A stretch of DNA of 64,000 bases, from the NCBI RefSeq assembly GCF_042654365.1, contig NZ_JBHSGG010000002.1:1-64000 (forward strand). The letters run 5' to 3'. Below, piece after piece: positions 37,383 through 45,682 of the stretch (position 1 is the first letter of the stretch; each line of letters begins with the position of its first letter). The stretch comes from Coralloluteibacterium thermophilum. GTDB lineage: Bacteria > Pseudomonadota > Gammaproteobacteria > Xanthomonadales > Xanthomonadaceae. A program made the position numbers and the translations under genes. Below the pieces are notes generated by a model. It saw nothing but the letters and a program-made list of their open reading frames with translations, did no database searches and was not told where the DNA came from.

Positions 37383-38303
37383 CAGCACAGCGCTTCGCCC
37401 CCGGACACCGCAGGATCGCCGCCGCTCGCGCTCCGCCACTGGGTCGGCTGGATCGGCGTCGGCATCGGCGCCGCGGCGGCCCGCCTGCCGTGGCCGCTCC
37501 AGCGCGCCGTCGGCCGTGGCCTCGGCCGGCTGCTCAAGTTCGCGATGCCCTCGCGACGCCGTGCCGCGCGCCGCAACCTGGAGCTGTGCCTGCCGGAACT
37601 CGACAGCGCCGCGCGCGAACGGCTGCTCGACGCGAGCTTCGATGCGCTCGGGATCGGTGCGTTCGAGTTCGCGCGGGCATGGTGGGGCGACGTGGCGCCG
37701 ATGCGCCGCGACCTGCGCATCGAGGGACTGGAGCACCTGGCCGCCCTGCGGGCGGAAGGCCGCGGCATCCTGCTGGTGTCCGGGCACTTCACCACGCTCG
37801 AGCTGTGCGGCCGCCTGCTCTGCGACCACCTCGAACTGGCCGGCATGTACCGCCTGCACGACAGCGCGGTGATGGAGTGGGCGGTCAAGCGCGGCCGCCT
37901 GCGCTATGCGAGCGCCATGTACACACAGGACGCCCTGCGCCCCGTGGTCAAGCTGCTCAGGTCGGGCGGCGCGCTCTGGTATGCGCCGGACCAGGACATG
38001 CGCGGGAAGGACACGGTCTTCGCGCCCTTCTTCGGCGTGCCCGCGGCGACGATCACCGCGACCCACCAGCTCGCGCGCCTCACCGGCTGCGCGGTGGTGC
38101 CCTTCTTCCATCGCCGCGAGGGCGGCCGCTACGTGCTGCGGGTGGCGCCGCCGCTGCCCGACTTCCCCGGCACCGACGCCGAGGCCGATACCGCGCGGGT
38201 GAATGCCGCGATCGAGGCGATGGTGCGCGAGGCGCCGGACCAGTACCTGTGGATCCACCGCCGCTTCAAGCGCCGCCCGCCGGGTTCGCCGCCGCTCTAC
38301 TAG
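37377..38303 (+). CDS. Lipid A biosynthesis lauroyl/myristoyl-type acyltransferase
   Basis: The product has 308 residues of the LpxL/HtrB family. An N-terminal hydrophobic segment (about 23-40) anchors it to the inner membrane. The catalytic H(X4)E motif GHFTTLE is near 136-142. YAPDQDMRGKDTVFAPFFG and a final YLWIHRRFKRRPPG match the family. Acyl chain and position cannot be read from sequence. It is divergent from waaA, whose product makes the Kdo-lipid A acceptor, so the two steps are linked in place and probably in expression. Confidence 0.93.
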   Translation: MPQHSASPPDTAGSPPLALRHWVGWIGVGIGAAAARLPWPLQRAVGRGLGRLLKFAMPSRRRAARRNLELCLPELDSAARERLLDASFDALGIGAFEFARAWWGDVAPMRRDLRIEGLEHLAALRAEGRGILLVSGHFTTLELCGRLLCDHLELAGMYRLHDSAVMEWAVKRGRLRYASAMYTQDALRPVVKLLRSGGALWYAPDQDMRGKDTVFAPFFGVPAATITATHQLARLTGCAVVPFFHRREGGRYVLRVAPPLPDFPGTDAEADTARVNAAIEAMVREAPDQYLWIHRRFKRRPPGSPPLY

Positions 38304-38373
38304 CGCGGGCCGCGCCCTTACGGGGCCAGTGCGGCCGCGCGACTGCCTCCTCGCACCCGCCGAAGGCGCTCCG

Positions 38374-39678
38374 CTAGGCGTTCTGCCCCGCGTCGCCGGT
38401 GCGGTCGCGTGCCAGCAGCGCCCCGGCGAACAGGGCCGTGAGCAGGAGGGTCACGCTGCCCCAGAAGGTGGAATAGAACGCCAGGTGCGTGTTGAGCGGG
38501 AAGACCGTGGCCAGCAGCGCCAGGCCCGGCGCCGCCGCGCGCATGCGCGCCCCCGCCCCGGCGAACCACCAGGCACGCAGCGCCATGGCGACGCCGGTCA
38601 GCCACAGCAGCAGGCCGACGAAGCCCGTCTCGCTCAGCACCTCCAGCACGATCTGGTGCGCGTGGAAGGCGCCGTAGGGTTCGCCGCCGCAGCGGCGCCC
38701 GCCCCCCGGACGCAGGAACTGGTCGTCGGGCGCCGCGAACTCCGGGTAGGCGCAGCGGAAGCCGCGCACGCCCACGCCGGTGAGGGGATGCGCCAGGGTC
38801 ATGTCCCAGGCGGCCCGCCAGATCGCGACGCGTCCCGAGAGCGCATGGTCGACGCCGTCCTCGTCCCCCGCCAGCGCCGCCTCCGTTCGCTCGAAGCGCG
38901 CGGCCAGCCGGTCGGAGAAGGTGTAGGCGAGCCCGCCGAGCACGACGCCGCCCAGCAGCAGCGCGACCAGCACGCGGCGCAGGCCGAGCACGACCCAGCC
39001 GTTGACGAGCACCACCAGGGCGTAGCTCAGCCAGGAGGCGCGCGAGCCCGCCAGCAGGATGACGACGAAGAGCGCCGCCGCGGCGACGAGCCAGCCCCCG
39101 GTCCCGAAGCGGCTGGCGGCCGCGGTGAGGACGAACGGCGAGAGGCTCGCGAGGACGAGCCCGAGCTTGAAGTTGCCGTCGGGCCCGAAGATGCCGTTGA
39201 TGCGGTCGACCTCCGTCGGCAGGCGCCCGCCCAGGCTCCAGCCGGTCAGCGCCTGCGCCAGGCCGTCCAGGGTCCAGACCGCCGCGATGACCGCGATGCC
39301 GGTGAAGGTGATGCGTCGCCCGCGACGGTCCGACACGGCCATGGCCGCGACCCACAGGCCGGGCAGGTAGATCAGGTGCCCGACCACGTTCTGCAGGGTC
39401 TCGCGCGGATCGACCGCGCCGATCAGCGAGACCGCCTCCGGCAGCCAGTAGCCGAGGAACAGCACGGTGGTGAGCGCCCAGGCCTCGTAGCTCAGCAGGG
39501 CGCTGCCGCGCCAGAAACGGTGCCGCACCAGCAGCACGCAGCCGGCCAGGGCGCCGAGCACCAGCAGGCCGGCCGTCACGCCCCGCGCCGGCCACAGCGC
39601 GACGAGCGCCAGCACCCACCAGGGGGCCCAGCGGAAGCTGCGTTCAGCGGCGAGGAAGCGGGTCGACGAGTCGGGCAT
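38374..39678 (-). CDS. O-antigen ligase family membrane protein
   Basis: The product has 434 residues with about 10-12 predicted membrane helices and a large periplasmic loop before the last ones. GSRASWLSYALV and the Wzy_C-type loop HPLTGVGVRGFRCAYPEF, followed by HAHQIVLEVLSETGFVGLLL, fit O-antigen ligase/polymerase (WaaL/Wzy) proteins. Ligase and polymerase cannot be separated by sequence. Its start overlaps the 3' end of the glycosyltransferase gene by 35 bp, so both are one transcript. The longer open frame upstream overlaps that gene and is rejected. Confidence 0.88.
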   Translation of the reverse strand: MPDSSTRFLAAERSFRWAPWWVLALVALWPARGVTAGLLVLGALAGCVLLVRHRFWRGSALLSYEAWALTTVLFLGYWLPEAVSLIGAVDPRETLQNVVGHLIYLPGLWVAAMAVSDRRGRRITFTGIAVIAAVWTLDGLAQALTGWSLGGRLPTEVDRINGIFGPDGNFKLGLVLASLSPFVLTAAASRFGTGGWLVAAAALFVVILLAGSRASWLSYALVVLVNGWVVLGLRRVLVALLLGGVVLGGLAYTFSDRLAARFERTEAALAGDEDGVDHALSGRVAIWRAAWDMTLAHPLTGVGVRGFRCAYPEFAAPDDQFLRPGGGRRCGGEPYGAFHAHQIVLEVLSETGFVGLLLWLTGVAMALRAWWFAGAGARMRAAAPGLALLATVFPLNTHLAFYSTFWGSVTLLLTALFAGALLARDRTGDAGQNA

Positions 39679-40771
39679 ACACGTCCAGCGTGGCGGCCTG
39701 CATCGCGGCCAGGGAGTGCGGGATGGTAACCGGCGCCGGCGGCGGGTTCTCCAGCAGCGCCAGCGCGCGCGCCTCCAGCGCCTCCAGGTCGGCGAGCGGC
39801 ACGGCACCCGCCGGGTAGAGCCCCGCAAGCAGTTCGCCGACGCCGCCGTGGTCCCAGCCGAGCACCGGCCGCCCCACCGACAGCGCCTCGAGGACGGTCC
39901 TGCCGAAGGCCTCCGGCTTGCGCGAGAGCTGCAGGACGAGGTCGCAGGCGGCATAGGCCTGGGCGACGTCCGCGCGCGGGGGGCCGATGGCCAGGACGTC
40001 GGCCACGCCGGCCTCGCGCGCCAGTGCGCGCAGTTCGTCGAGATAGCCCTCGCGCCCGCGGCCGGCCGCGCCCATCAGCCACAACCGCGCGTCGATGCCG
40101 CGCCGGCGCAGCGCGGCGAGCAGGGCGATCGCGTCGCCGTGGCCCTTCAGGCGCGTGCCGCGGCCGGGCATCAGCAGCAGGCGACCGCCGTCGAGCTCCG
40201 GGTGCGTCGCGGCGAGCGCCTCGCGCCAGCCGGGCGGCGGCGCGGCCGCGCGCGGGAAGGCCGCGGGCTCGATGCCGCGCGGCACGACGACCAGCCGCGC
40301 GGGATCGGTCGCGGGGTAGTGGCGCAGCACGTAGTCGCGCACCGTGCGCGAGACGCAGATGACGCGTTCGCCGCGGGCCATGATCGCGGAATAGCGCGAG
40401 GGCGAATTGAGCCCGTGCACGGTGGTGACGAAGTGCGGCCGCCCGGGGCCGCGCCAGCCGCGCAGCGCCAGCCAGCCGATCCAGGCAGGCAGCCGCGAGC
40501 GCGCATGCACGATGTCGGCGCCGGCCTCCGCCAGCAGCCTGCGCAGGGGGCGGATCCGACGGAAGGTCAGGAGCGACTTGCGCCCGATGTCGAGCGCGAC
40601 GTGTTCGCTGCCCGCCGCGCGCAGCGGCTCGACCAGGCGTCCGCCCGCCGAGACCACGATGGAGCGGTGCCCCGCGGCGACCAGGGCCGCGGCGATCTCG
40701 AGGGTGGAGCGCTCGACGCCACCGGACTCCAGCGCCGGCAGCAGCTGGACGACGGTCAGTCGGCGCGCCAC
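39644..40771 (-). CDS. Glycosyltransferase, GT4 family
   Basis: The product has 375 residues with a GT-B fold. The N-terminus LLPALESGGVERSTLEIA is typical of GT4 enzymes; HARSRLPAWIGW, VHGLNS and GRGTRLKGHGDAI follow. The C-terminal donor site is RKPEAFGRTVLEALSVGRPVLGWDHGG (E-x7-E type). It starts at GTG 40771 and overlaps the O-antigen ligase-like gene, suggesting a role in lipopolysaccharide core or O-chain assembly. Sugar and linkage unknown. Confidence 0.9.
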   Translation of the reverse strand: MARRLTVVQLLPALESGGVERSTLEIAAALVAAGHRSIVVSAGGRLVEPLRAAGSEHVALDIGRKSLLTFRRIRPLRRLLAEAGADIVHARSRLPAWIGWLALRGWRGPGRPHFVTTVHGLNSPSRYSAIMARGERVICVSRTVRDYVLRHYPATDPARLVVVPRGIEPAAFPRAAAPPPGWREALAATHPELDGGRLLLMPGRGTRLKGHGDAIALLAALRRRGIDARLWLMGAAGRGREGYLDELRALAREAGVADVLAIGPPRADVAQAYAACDLVLQLSRKPEAFGRTVLEALSVGRPVLGWDHGGVGELLAGLYPAGAVPLADLEALEARALALLENPPPAPVTIPHSLAAMQAATLDVYARLVDPLPRR

Positions 40772-40781
40772 CGCGTACAGG

Positions 40782-41006
40782 TCACTGCTTCAGGACGTAG
40801 GTGGCCCCGCAGTACGGGCACAGGACCTCGCCGCCCTCGGCCTCGATCGGCAGGTAGACCCGCGGGTGCGAGTTCCACAGGCTCATCTCCGGCAGCGGGC
40901 ACGACAGCGGCAGGTCCGCCCGGGTGATCTCGTAGCGGCGTTCGGCGTTCGCCTGCACGCCGCCCGGACGGGGGGTGGCAGGCTGCGGAGAGGAGGTCTC
41001 GGTCAT
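40782..41006 (-). CDS. Small CHCC zinc-finger protein
   Basis: The product has 74 residues. The C-terminal half has Cys (LSCPLPEM), His (NSHPRVYLPI) and a CPYCG pair, the ligand order C-H-C-C of the zf-CHCC family, related to the zinc subunit of respiratory complex I. The N-terminal third is Pro-rich and disordered. GAGGAGG before ATG 41006 fixes this start over the upstream in-frame ATG. It precedes the glycosyltransferase by 10 bp. Function unknown. Confidence 0.86.
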   Translation of the reverse strand: MTETSSPQPATPRPGGVQANAERRYEITRADLPLSCPLPEMSLWNSHPRVYLPIEAEGGEVLCPYCGATYVLKQ

Positions 41007-41064
41007 GGTCACGGACAGGCGCGGATCAAGCGCGCTAGTGTAGCCGAGCGGCCGCACGGCGCAG

Positions 41065-41748
41065 TCAGGGCAGCGTCACGAGAAGGAGATCGGCGCCGTC
41101 CCTGCCGGCCGCCACGCGCCCGCCCGTCCCGGCCCAGGCCGCGGCATCGCCCGGCCCCAGCGTCTCGCCGCCGAGGACCGCCCCGCCCGCGAGCACCTGG
41201 AGCCAGGCGCGACGATCCGCGCCGACCGGAAGGTCGAGCGCCGCGCCGGCACCGAGGCGGCCCCATGCGACCGCGGCCGCGCTCTCCAGCGGAAGCGCAT
41301 CGGCAAGGCCGCGCGCCGCCACGGTGCGCATCCCCTGCGCGGAGGCGACGGGCGCCGGCATCGTCGCCACGTCGGGCGGCAGGTTGACCCGGTCCGGCTG
41401 CAGCCAGAGCTGCAGCATGCGCAGCGGCGCCTCCGCGGACGCATTGGCCTCGTGCGCAACGTGGCCGTGCCCCGCGCGCAGCCGCAGCAGATCGCCCGCG
41501 CCCAGGGCCCCGCCCTCGGCCGCCAGAGTGCCGTCGAGCACGAGGCTCAGGATCTCCATGTTGGCGCGGCGCTGCGGGGGCAGCGCGACACCCGGCGCGA
41601 GCACCAGCTCGTTGAGCGCGCGCAGGACGCCGAAACCGGTCCAGGCGGGATCGTGGTAGTCGCCGCCGGAGAAGGCATGGCGGGTCTCGACGCCCGGGCG
41701 GCGGGTGAGGCCGCGCGCCTGCGCGCGGCGGACGAACATCAGCGGCAT
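41065..41748 (-). CDS. Pirin-family bicupin
   Basis: The product has 227 residues with two cupin halves. The N-terminal metal site is suggested by FSGGDYHDP, and the segment RRANMEILSLVLDG and GHGHVAHEANAS follow; pirins usually bind Fe with three His and one Glu. The second half has no metal residues, as usual. Homologues include quercetinase-like YhhW; activity here is unknown. No clear ribosome site is visible before the ATG. Confidence 0.9.
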   Translation of the reverse strand: MPLMFVRRAQARGLTRRPGVETRHAFSGGDYHDPAWTGFGVLRALNELVLAPGVALPPQRRANMEILSLVLDGTLAAEGGALGAGDLLRLRAGHGHVAHEANASAEAPLRMLQLWLQPDRVNLPPDVATMPAPVASAQGMRTVAARGLADALPLESAAAVAWGRLGAGAALDLPVGADRRAWLQVLAGGAVLGGETLGPGDAAAWAGTGGRVAAGRDGADLLLVTLP

Positions 41749-41832
41749 GCGCCACGGCTCCAGCAGATCTCGGATGCGACTGCGGCGCCCGGAGGCGCCG
41801 CAGGGTGCAGCAGTATGCGGCAGGCGGACGGC

Positions 41833-42408
41833 TTACTCGGCCACCGCCTCGACGGTGATCGCGATCTGGACCTCGTCGCTCACCGCCGGCGCGTAGGCGC
41901 CGAGCCCGAAATCGGAGCGCTTCAGGGTGACGCTCGCATCGAAGCCGGCCGCCGGCTTCTTGCGCATCGGGTGCTCCGCCAGCCGGTTGACGGTGACGTC
42001 GAGGGTCACCGGCCGGGTCTCGCCGCGCACGGTGAGGTCGCCGGTCACGCTGAGGCGGTTCTCGCCGGCGGCCTCGACCGACGTGCTCCTGAAGGTCGCG
42101 GTCGGGTGCTGGGCCATGTCGAACCACTGGGCGTCGGCCAGGTGCTCGTTGAACTCGGCGCTCTGGGTCTGCAGGCCGGACAGCGGGATGGTGACCTCCA
42201 CGCGCGAGGCGGCCGGGTTCTGCGGGTCGTAGGTGACGCTGCCCTCGACGTCGCCGAAGCGCACCGTCGGCCTGGAGAAGCCGAAGTGGCTCCAGCTCGC
42301 CAGCACGTCGGTGTGGGCCGGATCGATCTGGTAGGTGGTGGGCTCGGCCAGGGCCGGGGCGGCGACGAACGCCAGCGCGGCGGCGAGTGCGGCAGGACGG
42401 AACTTCAT
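41833..42408 (-). CDS. YceI-family periplasmic protein
   Basis: The product has 191 residues with a signal peptide cleaved near ALA-EPTTY. The remainder is one YceI lipocalin-like barrel: YQIDPAHTDVLASWSHFGFSR, GDLTVRGETRPVTLDV and LKRSDFGLGAYAPAVSDEV. These proteins bind isoprenoid-type lipids in the periplasm. AAGGAG precedes the ATG. The nitroreductase gene lies 28 bp upstream on the same strand and may share a transcript. Confidence 0.95.
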   Translation of the reverse strand: MKFRPAALAAALAFVAAPALAEPTTYQIDPAHTDVLASWSHFGFSRPTVRFGDVEGSVTYDPQNPAASRVEVTIPLSGLQTQSAEFNEHLADAQWFDMAQHPTATFRSTSVEAAGENRLSVTGDLTVRGETRPVTLDVTVNRLAEHPMRKKPAAGFDASVTLKRSDFGLGAYAPAVSDEVQIAITVEAVAE

Positions 42409-42436
42409 GTGCGGCTCCTTGCGGTCGGTACGGGGA

Positions 42437-43036
42437 TCAGACGATGCGTGCGGCCTCGTCGAACGGCAGCCGCGGCGAGCGCGGGAACAGCTTGCTGTCG
42501 TCGCCGTGGCCCAGGTTCACCAGGAAGTTGGAACGGATCGCGGTGCCGGCGAAGAACAGCGCGTCGACCTTGGCGTTGTCGAAGCCGGACATCGGGCCGG
42601 CATCGAGGCCGAGCGCGCGCGCGGCCAGGATCAGGTAGGCGCCCTGCAGGGTGCCGTTGCGGAAGGCCGAGACCTCGGCGAGCCGCGCATCGCCGTCGAA
42701 CCAGCTCTTGGCGTCGGTGTGCGGGAACAGGTAGGGCAGCTTGTCGTAGAAATGGGTGTCGTGGCCGACGATGACGGTGACCGGCGCCGCCAGGGTCTTC
42801 TCTCGGTTGCCCTCGGAGAGGGCGGGCGCGAGCTTCTGCTTGGCCTCCTGCGAGGTCACGAAGACGAAGCGCGCCGGGCTCTGGTTGGCGCTGGTGGGGC
42901 CCCACTTCACCAGGTCGTACAGGGCACGCAGGGTCTCCTCGGACACCTCGCCGCGCAGCACGTTGTGGGTGCGGGCGGTGCGGAACAGGGTGTCGAGGCC
43001 GGCGGCATCGAGGGGCTGACGCGTGGACGTGGACAT
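42437..43036 (-). CDS. Malonic semialdehyde reductase-type nitroreductase
   Basis: The product has 199 residues, FMN-dependent, of the RutE/HadB-like nitroreductase subgroup. Features: RTHNVLRGEVSEETLRALYDLVKWGPTSANQSPARFVFV with the FMN-phosphate site SANQSPAR, and AGPMSGFDNAKVDALFF. RutE reduces malonic semialdehyde in uracil breakdown, but no other rut gene is near, so a general quinone or aldehyde reductase is equally possible. The ATG at 43036 has GGAG upstream; a TACACT -10-like box is about 30 bp further. Confidence 0.87.
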   Translation of the reverse strand: MSTSTRQPLDAAGLDTLFRTARTHNVLRGEVSEETLRALYDLVKWGPTSANQSPARFVFVTSQEAKQKLAPALSEGNREKTLAAPVTVIVGHDTHFYDKLPYLFPHTDAKSWFDGDARLAEVSAFRNGTLQGAYLILAARALGLDAGPMSGFDNAKVDALFFAGTAIRSNFLVNLGHGDDSKLFPRSPRLPFDEAARIV

Positions 43037-43190
43037 GGCGGACTCCGTGCGGTCGATGCGGCAAGTGTAAGGGTCCGCCGAAAGGGCGACGTCACGCCGT
43101 GGACGGAACTGATCGTCTTCGCCGCCGTCCCTTGTCGCATCGCGTCGCCGCCGCGGGCCCGGCGGCAGCGACACCGCCTAGACTGTAGCG

Positions 43191-44186
43191 ATGCCCGCGC
43201 CCGCCCCCGCACTCTGGACCCTCACCGACGGCGCCGCCGGCAACCGCCGGCAGGCCGAGGCGCTGGCGGCTGCGCTTGCGGGCACGGCGCGGCGCGACCT
43301 GGTGCTGGCGCCGCGGGCGCCCTGGCGCTGGCTGGCGCCACGCCGGGTGCCGGGTGCGGCACGGTGCTTCGATCCCGCCCTGGCGGGCGGGCCGGCCGCA
43401 GCGCCGGCGCTCGCGATCGGCTGCGGCCGCCAGGCCGCGCTCGCCACCCGCCTGCTGCGCGCCCGGGGCACCCGCACGATCCAGCTTCTCGACCCGCGCC
43501 TGTCGCCACGGCACTGGGACCTGCTGATCGTGCCCGAGCACGACCGCCTGCGCGGGGAGAACGTCCTCACCGTCCGCGGCAGCCTGCACCCCATCGACGA
43601 CGCCTGGCTGGCGGCCGCCCGCGCCACCTGGGCCCCGCGCCTGGCGGGCCTGCCCGCGCCACGGACCGGCCTGCTCCTGGGCGGGCCCATCGCCCAGGTG
43701 CCATGGACGCCGGCCGACCTGGACGCGCTCCTCGACGGGCTCGCCGCCGAGGCCCGCGCGAGCGGGGCGAGCCTGCTCGTCACCGGCTCCCGCCGCACGC
43801 CGGCCTGGGCGGTGCAGGCCGTCCACGCGCGCCTGGGCTCCCTGCCCGGGCTGCGGTGGTTCGGCGCGCACGACGGCGAGAATCCCTACCCCGGCATCCT
43901 GGCCTGCTGCGATCGCCTCGTCGTCGGCGCGGACTCGGTGAACCTGCTGTCGGAGGCCGCGGCCACGCACGCGACGCTGCACGCGGCCTTCGCGTCGCGC
44001 GCAGCGGGCCGGCACGCGGACTTCCTCGCCGCCCTGCGCGGCTCCGGCCGCCTGGACGGGCTGGACGCCGCCCCGCTGCGCGAGCTGCCGCGCGCCGCGG
44101 CCTGGGTGCGCGAGCGCCTGGGGCTGGGCGATCCACCGTCCCCGACGGCGACACCCGTGGAGACGGTCCCGATCAGAAGGGCTTGA
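43191..44186 (+). CDS. ELM1/GtrOC1-family protein
   Basis: The product has 331 residues. LTDGAAGNRRQAEALA at the N-terminus, AIGCGRQAA, LLDPRLSPRHWDLLIVPEHD, GGPIAQVPW and GADSVNLLSEAAAT are diagnostic of the family named after the plant mitochondrial fission factor ELM1, a GT-B-like fold. Bacterial members are thought to be envelope glycan enzymes, unproven. TAGACT, six bases, then ATG: a likely leaderless mRNA. Its last 14 bp overlap the convergent CopD-like gene. Confidence 0.88.
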   Translation: MPAPAPALWTLTDGAAGNRRQAEALAAALAGTARRDLVLAPRAPWRWLAPRRVPGAARCFDPALAGGPAAAPALAIGCGRQAALATRLLRARGTRTIQLLDPRLSPRHWDLLIVPEHDRLRGENVLTVRGSLHPIDDAWLAAARATWAPRLAGLPAPRTGLLLGGPIAQVPWTPADLDALLDGLAAEARASGASLLVTGSRRTPAWAVQAVHARLGSLPGLRWFGAHDGENPYPGILACCDRLVVGADSVNLLSEAAATHATLHAAFASRAAGRHADFLAALRGSGRLDGLDAAPLRELPRAAAWVRERLGLGDPPSPTATPVETVPIRRA

Positions 44187-44598
44187 TCGCCACCAGGATC
44201 ACGACCGCGAGCGCCAGGCCGACGACCGTCGGCGGCGCGTGGCGGGCGACGGCGGACGCCGGTCCGTCGTCGCCTGCGTGGACGAGCCTGCGCAGGCGCC
44301 CGGAGACCACCCCGTGCAGCGCGGAGAGGGCAAGGACCAGCACGAGCTTGGCCAGCAGCCAGCCGCTCGGAAACCAGCCGCCCTGCGTGGCCAGCGCCAG
44401 GCCGAGCGCCCACGCCAGCAGCATGGCGGGCGACGTCGCGATCCGGTCCCAGCGCAGGACGTCCCGAAGCCAGTCCGCGGACGCCTGGCCTGCCCCGTGC
44501 CGGGCCGCGACCGAAAGCGCAAGCGTCGCCGCCAGCATCCCGCCGATCCAGACGATCACCGCGCCGATGTGCAGGGACTTCAGCCAGAGATAGAGCAT
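44173..44598 (-). CDS. CopD-domain membrane protein
   Basis: The product has 141 residues and four predicted membrane helices. LKSLHIGAVIVWIGGML at the N-terminus and RWDRIATSPAMLLAWALGLAL match the CopD-like domain, related to copper-resistance CopD and to HemJ-like proteins. Conserved His in helix 1 could bind heme or copper. It is the last gene of a four-gene operon (ArsR, small membrane protein, DUF3817, CopD). Confidence 0.82.
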   Translation of the reverse strand: MLYLWLKSLHIGAVIVWIGGMLAATLALSVAARHGAGQASADWLRDVLRWDRIATSPAMLLAWALGLALATQGGWFPSGWLLAKLVLVLALSALHGVVSGRLRRLVHAGDDGPASAVARHAPPTVVGLALAVVILVAIKPF

Positions 44599-44605
44599 CG
44601 CGGCC

Positions 44606-44941
44606 TCACCCCGCCGCCAGCAGTGCCTTCTGCCGTCGCGCCAGCGCGCGCTCGTTGGCGAAGGCGCCGAAGGGAATGAACGCCGCGCCCAGCATGCGGG
44701 CGACCTCCGCGCGCGACCAGCCGCCCCCGCTCACGGTCTGGATCAGCATCCAGACGTAGAGAAGGAAGGCCATGCCGTGGACCGGCCCCATGACCGCGCT
44801 CGCCTGCGGAATGCCCGCGAGGTGCTTCAACGGGACCGCGACGAGGACGAGCAGCAGGAGCGTCGTTCCCTCGAGGATCGAGACCGCGCGCATGCGGCGC
44901 AGCTGGGCGAGGTCCTCGGCGCGGCCGCACGGAGCGTTCAT
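44606..44941 (-). CDS. DUF3817 membrane protein
   Basis: The product has 111 residues with three membrane helices. LRRMRAVSILEGTTLLLLVLVAVPLKH and GPVHGMAFLLYVWML are typical of DUF3817. Function of the family is unknown; it often sits by transporters. It overlaps the preceding small gene by 4 bp and precedes the CopD gene by 7 bp. Confidence 0.85.
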   Translation of the reverse strand: MNAPCGRAEDLAQLRRMRAVSILEGTTLLLLVLVAVPLKHLAGIPQASAVMGPVHGMAFLLYVWMLIQTVSGGGWSRAEVARMLGAAFIPFGAFANERALARRQKALLAAG

Positions 44942-45198
44942 TCGACCTCCTTCAGGACCTTCTCCACCCGTGCCAGACGGGCATCGAGGTCGGCCACGCC
45001 GGCCTGCAGCGCGCGCAGCGCCTCGGCGTTTTCCCGCTGGGCCGCGACCGCGCGCCCGGCGAGATCGCGATACGCCTCCTCGGCGCCCGCGCGCAGACGG
45101 GCCTGGCGGGTCGCCACGACGAACTTCATCGCGAAGATCGCCAGGACGGTCGCCAGGAGGAGGATCGTGACGAACAGGAACAGCTGCGGGTTTTCCAC
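44938..45198 (-). CDS. Small single-pass membrane protein with coiled coil
   Basis: The product has 86 residues: one N-terminal membrane helix (FLFVTILLLATVLAIFAMKF) followed by an Ala/Glu/Arg-rich helix, probably a coiled coil (AGVADLDARLARVEKVLKEVE). I do not recognise the family. Its tight packing between the ArsR gene (11 bp) and DUF3817 (4-bp overlap) makes it a real gene. Confidence 0.72.
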   Translation of the reverse strand: MENPQLFLFVTILLLATVLAIFAMKFVVATRQARLRAGAEEAYRDLAGRAVAAQRENAEALRALQAGVADLDARLARVEKVLKEVE

Positions 45199-45209
45199 GG
45201 TGCGACTCC

Positions 45210-45539
45210 TCAGGGGTCGGGTTTCTTCTCGGGCGCGCTCAGGGACCGCACCGCCCCGGCGATGGCGGCGGGCGTCAGCGCGATGTGGAAGGGCGCGGCC
45301 TCGAAGTAGTTGAGGGCCTTCCCGTCCGGCGACAGCGCGTGCTCGCTCCTCACCAGGCCCGCGTCCTCGAGCTTGCGCAGGTGGAGGTGCAGGAGAGGCC
45401 GACTGATGCCCAGCTCGCGCGCCAGCTGGCTGACGTAGACGCGGCCGCGGGCATGCAGGGCGGCGACGATCCGCAGGCGGTGCGGGTTCGCCAGCGCAGC
45501 CAGCATCTCGAGCAATCGGTCGCCTTCGGCGCTCGTCAC
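45210..45539 (-). CDS. ArsR-family winged-helix regulator
   Basis: The product has 109 residues with an ArsR-type wHTH: LANPHRLRIVAALHARGRVYVSQLARELGISRPLLHLHLRKLEDAGLV. There is no cysteine at all, so classical arsenic or metal sensing through Cys is excluded. Start is GTG 45539 with a strong AGGAGGGG. It heads the operon of three membrane proteins and probably autoregulates it through the palindrome in its own promoter. Confidence 0.9.
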   Translation of the reverse strand: MTSAEGDRLLEMLAALANPHRLRIVAALHARGRVYVSQLARELGISRPLLHLHLRKLEDAGLVRSEHALSPDGKALNYFEAAPFHIALTPAAIAGAVRSLSAPEKKPDP

Positions 45540-45564
45540 AAGCGGCCCCTCCTCACGTGCGGGG

Positions 45565-45594
45565 ATCCTAGGCGGCGACGACGCGCGTAGTCAA
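45565..45594 (-). promoter_or_regulatory. ArsR operon promoter with internal palindrome
   Basis: On the minus strand TTGACT (45589-45594) and TAGGAT (45565-45570) are 18 bp apart. Between them, overlapping the -35, GACGACGCGCGTAGTC (45577-45592, plus-strand reading) is a 16-bp palindrome with one mismatched pair, the position expected for an autorepressor site. Confidence 0.65.
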
Positions 45595-45682
45595 CGATTT
45601 CGAACACATGAAAGAAATTACTTACACCATATGCGACCCGCATCACCGCCTGCCAGGCGCCCGGCAGGCGGTCGGCGGCGGC

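Noticed and set aside
42437..43036. Nitroreductase as evidence for a rut pyrimidine-degradation operon
   Set aside because: No other rut gene is present; the neighbour is a YceI protein, so the specific RutE role is not supported.
45210..45539. ArsR protein as an arsenic or metal sensor
   Set aside because: The protein has no cysteine and no arsenic genes are nearby; only the fold is shared.
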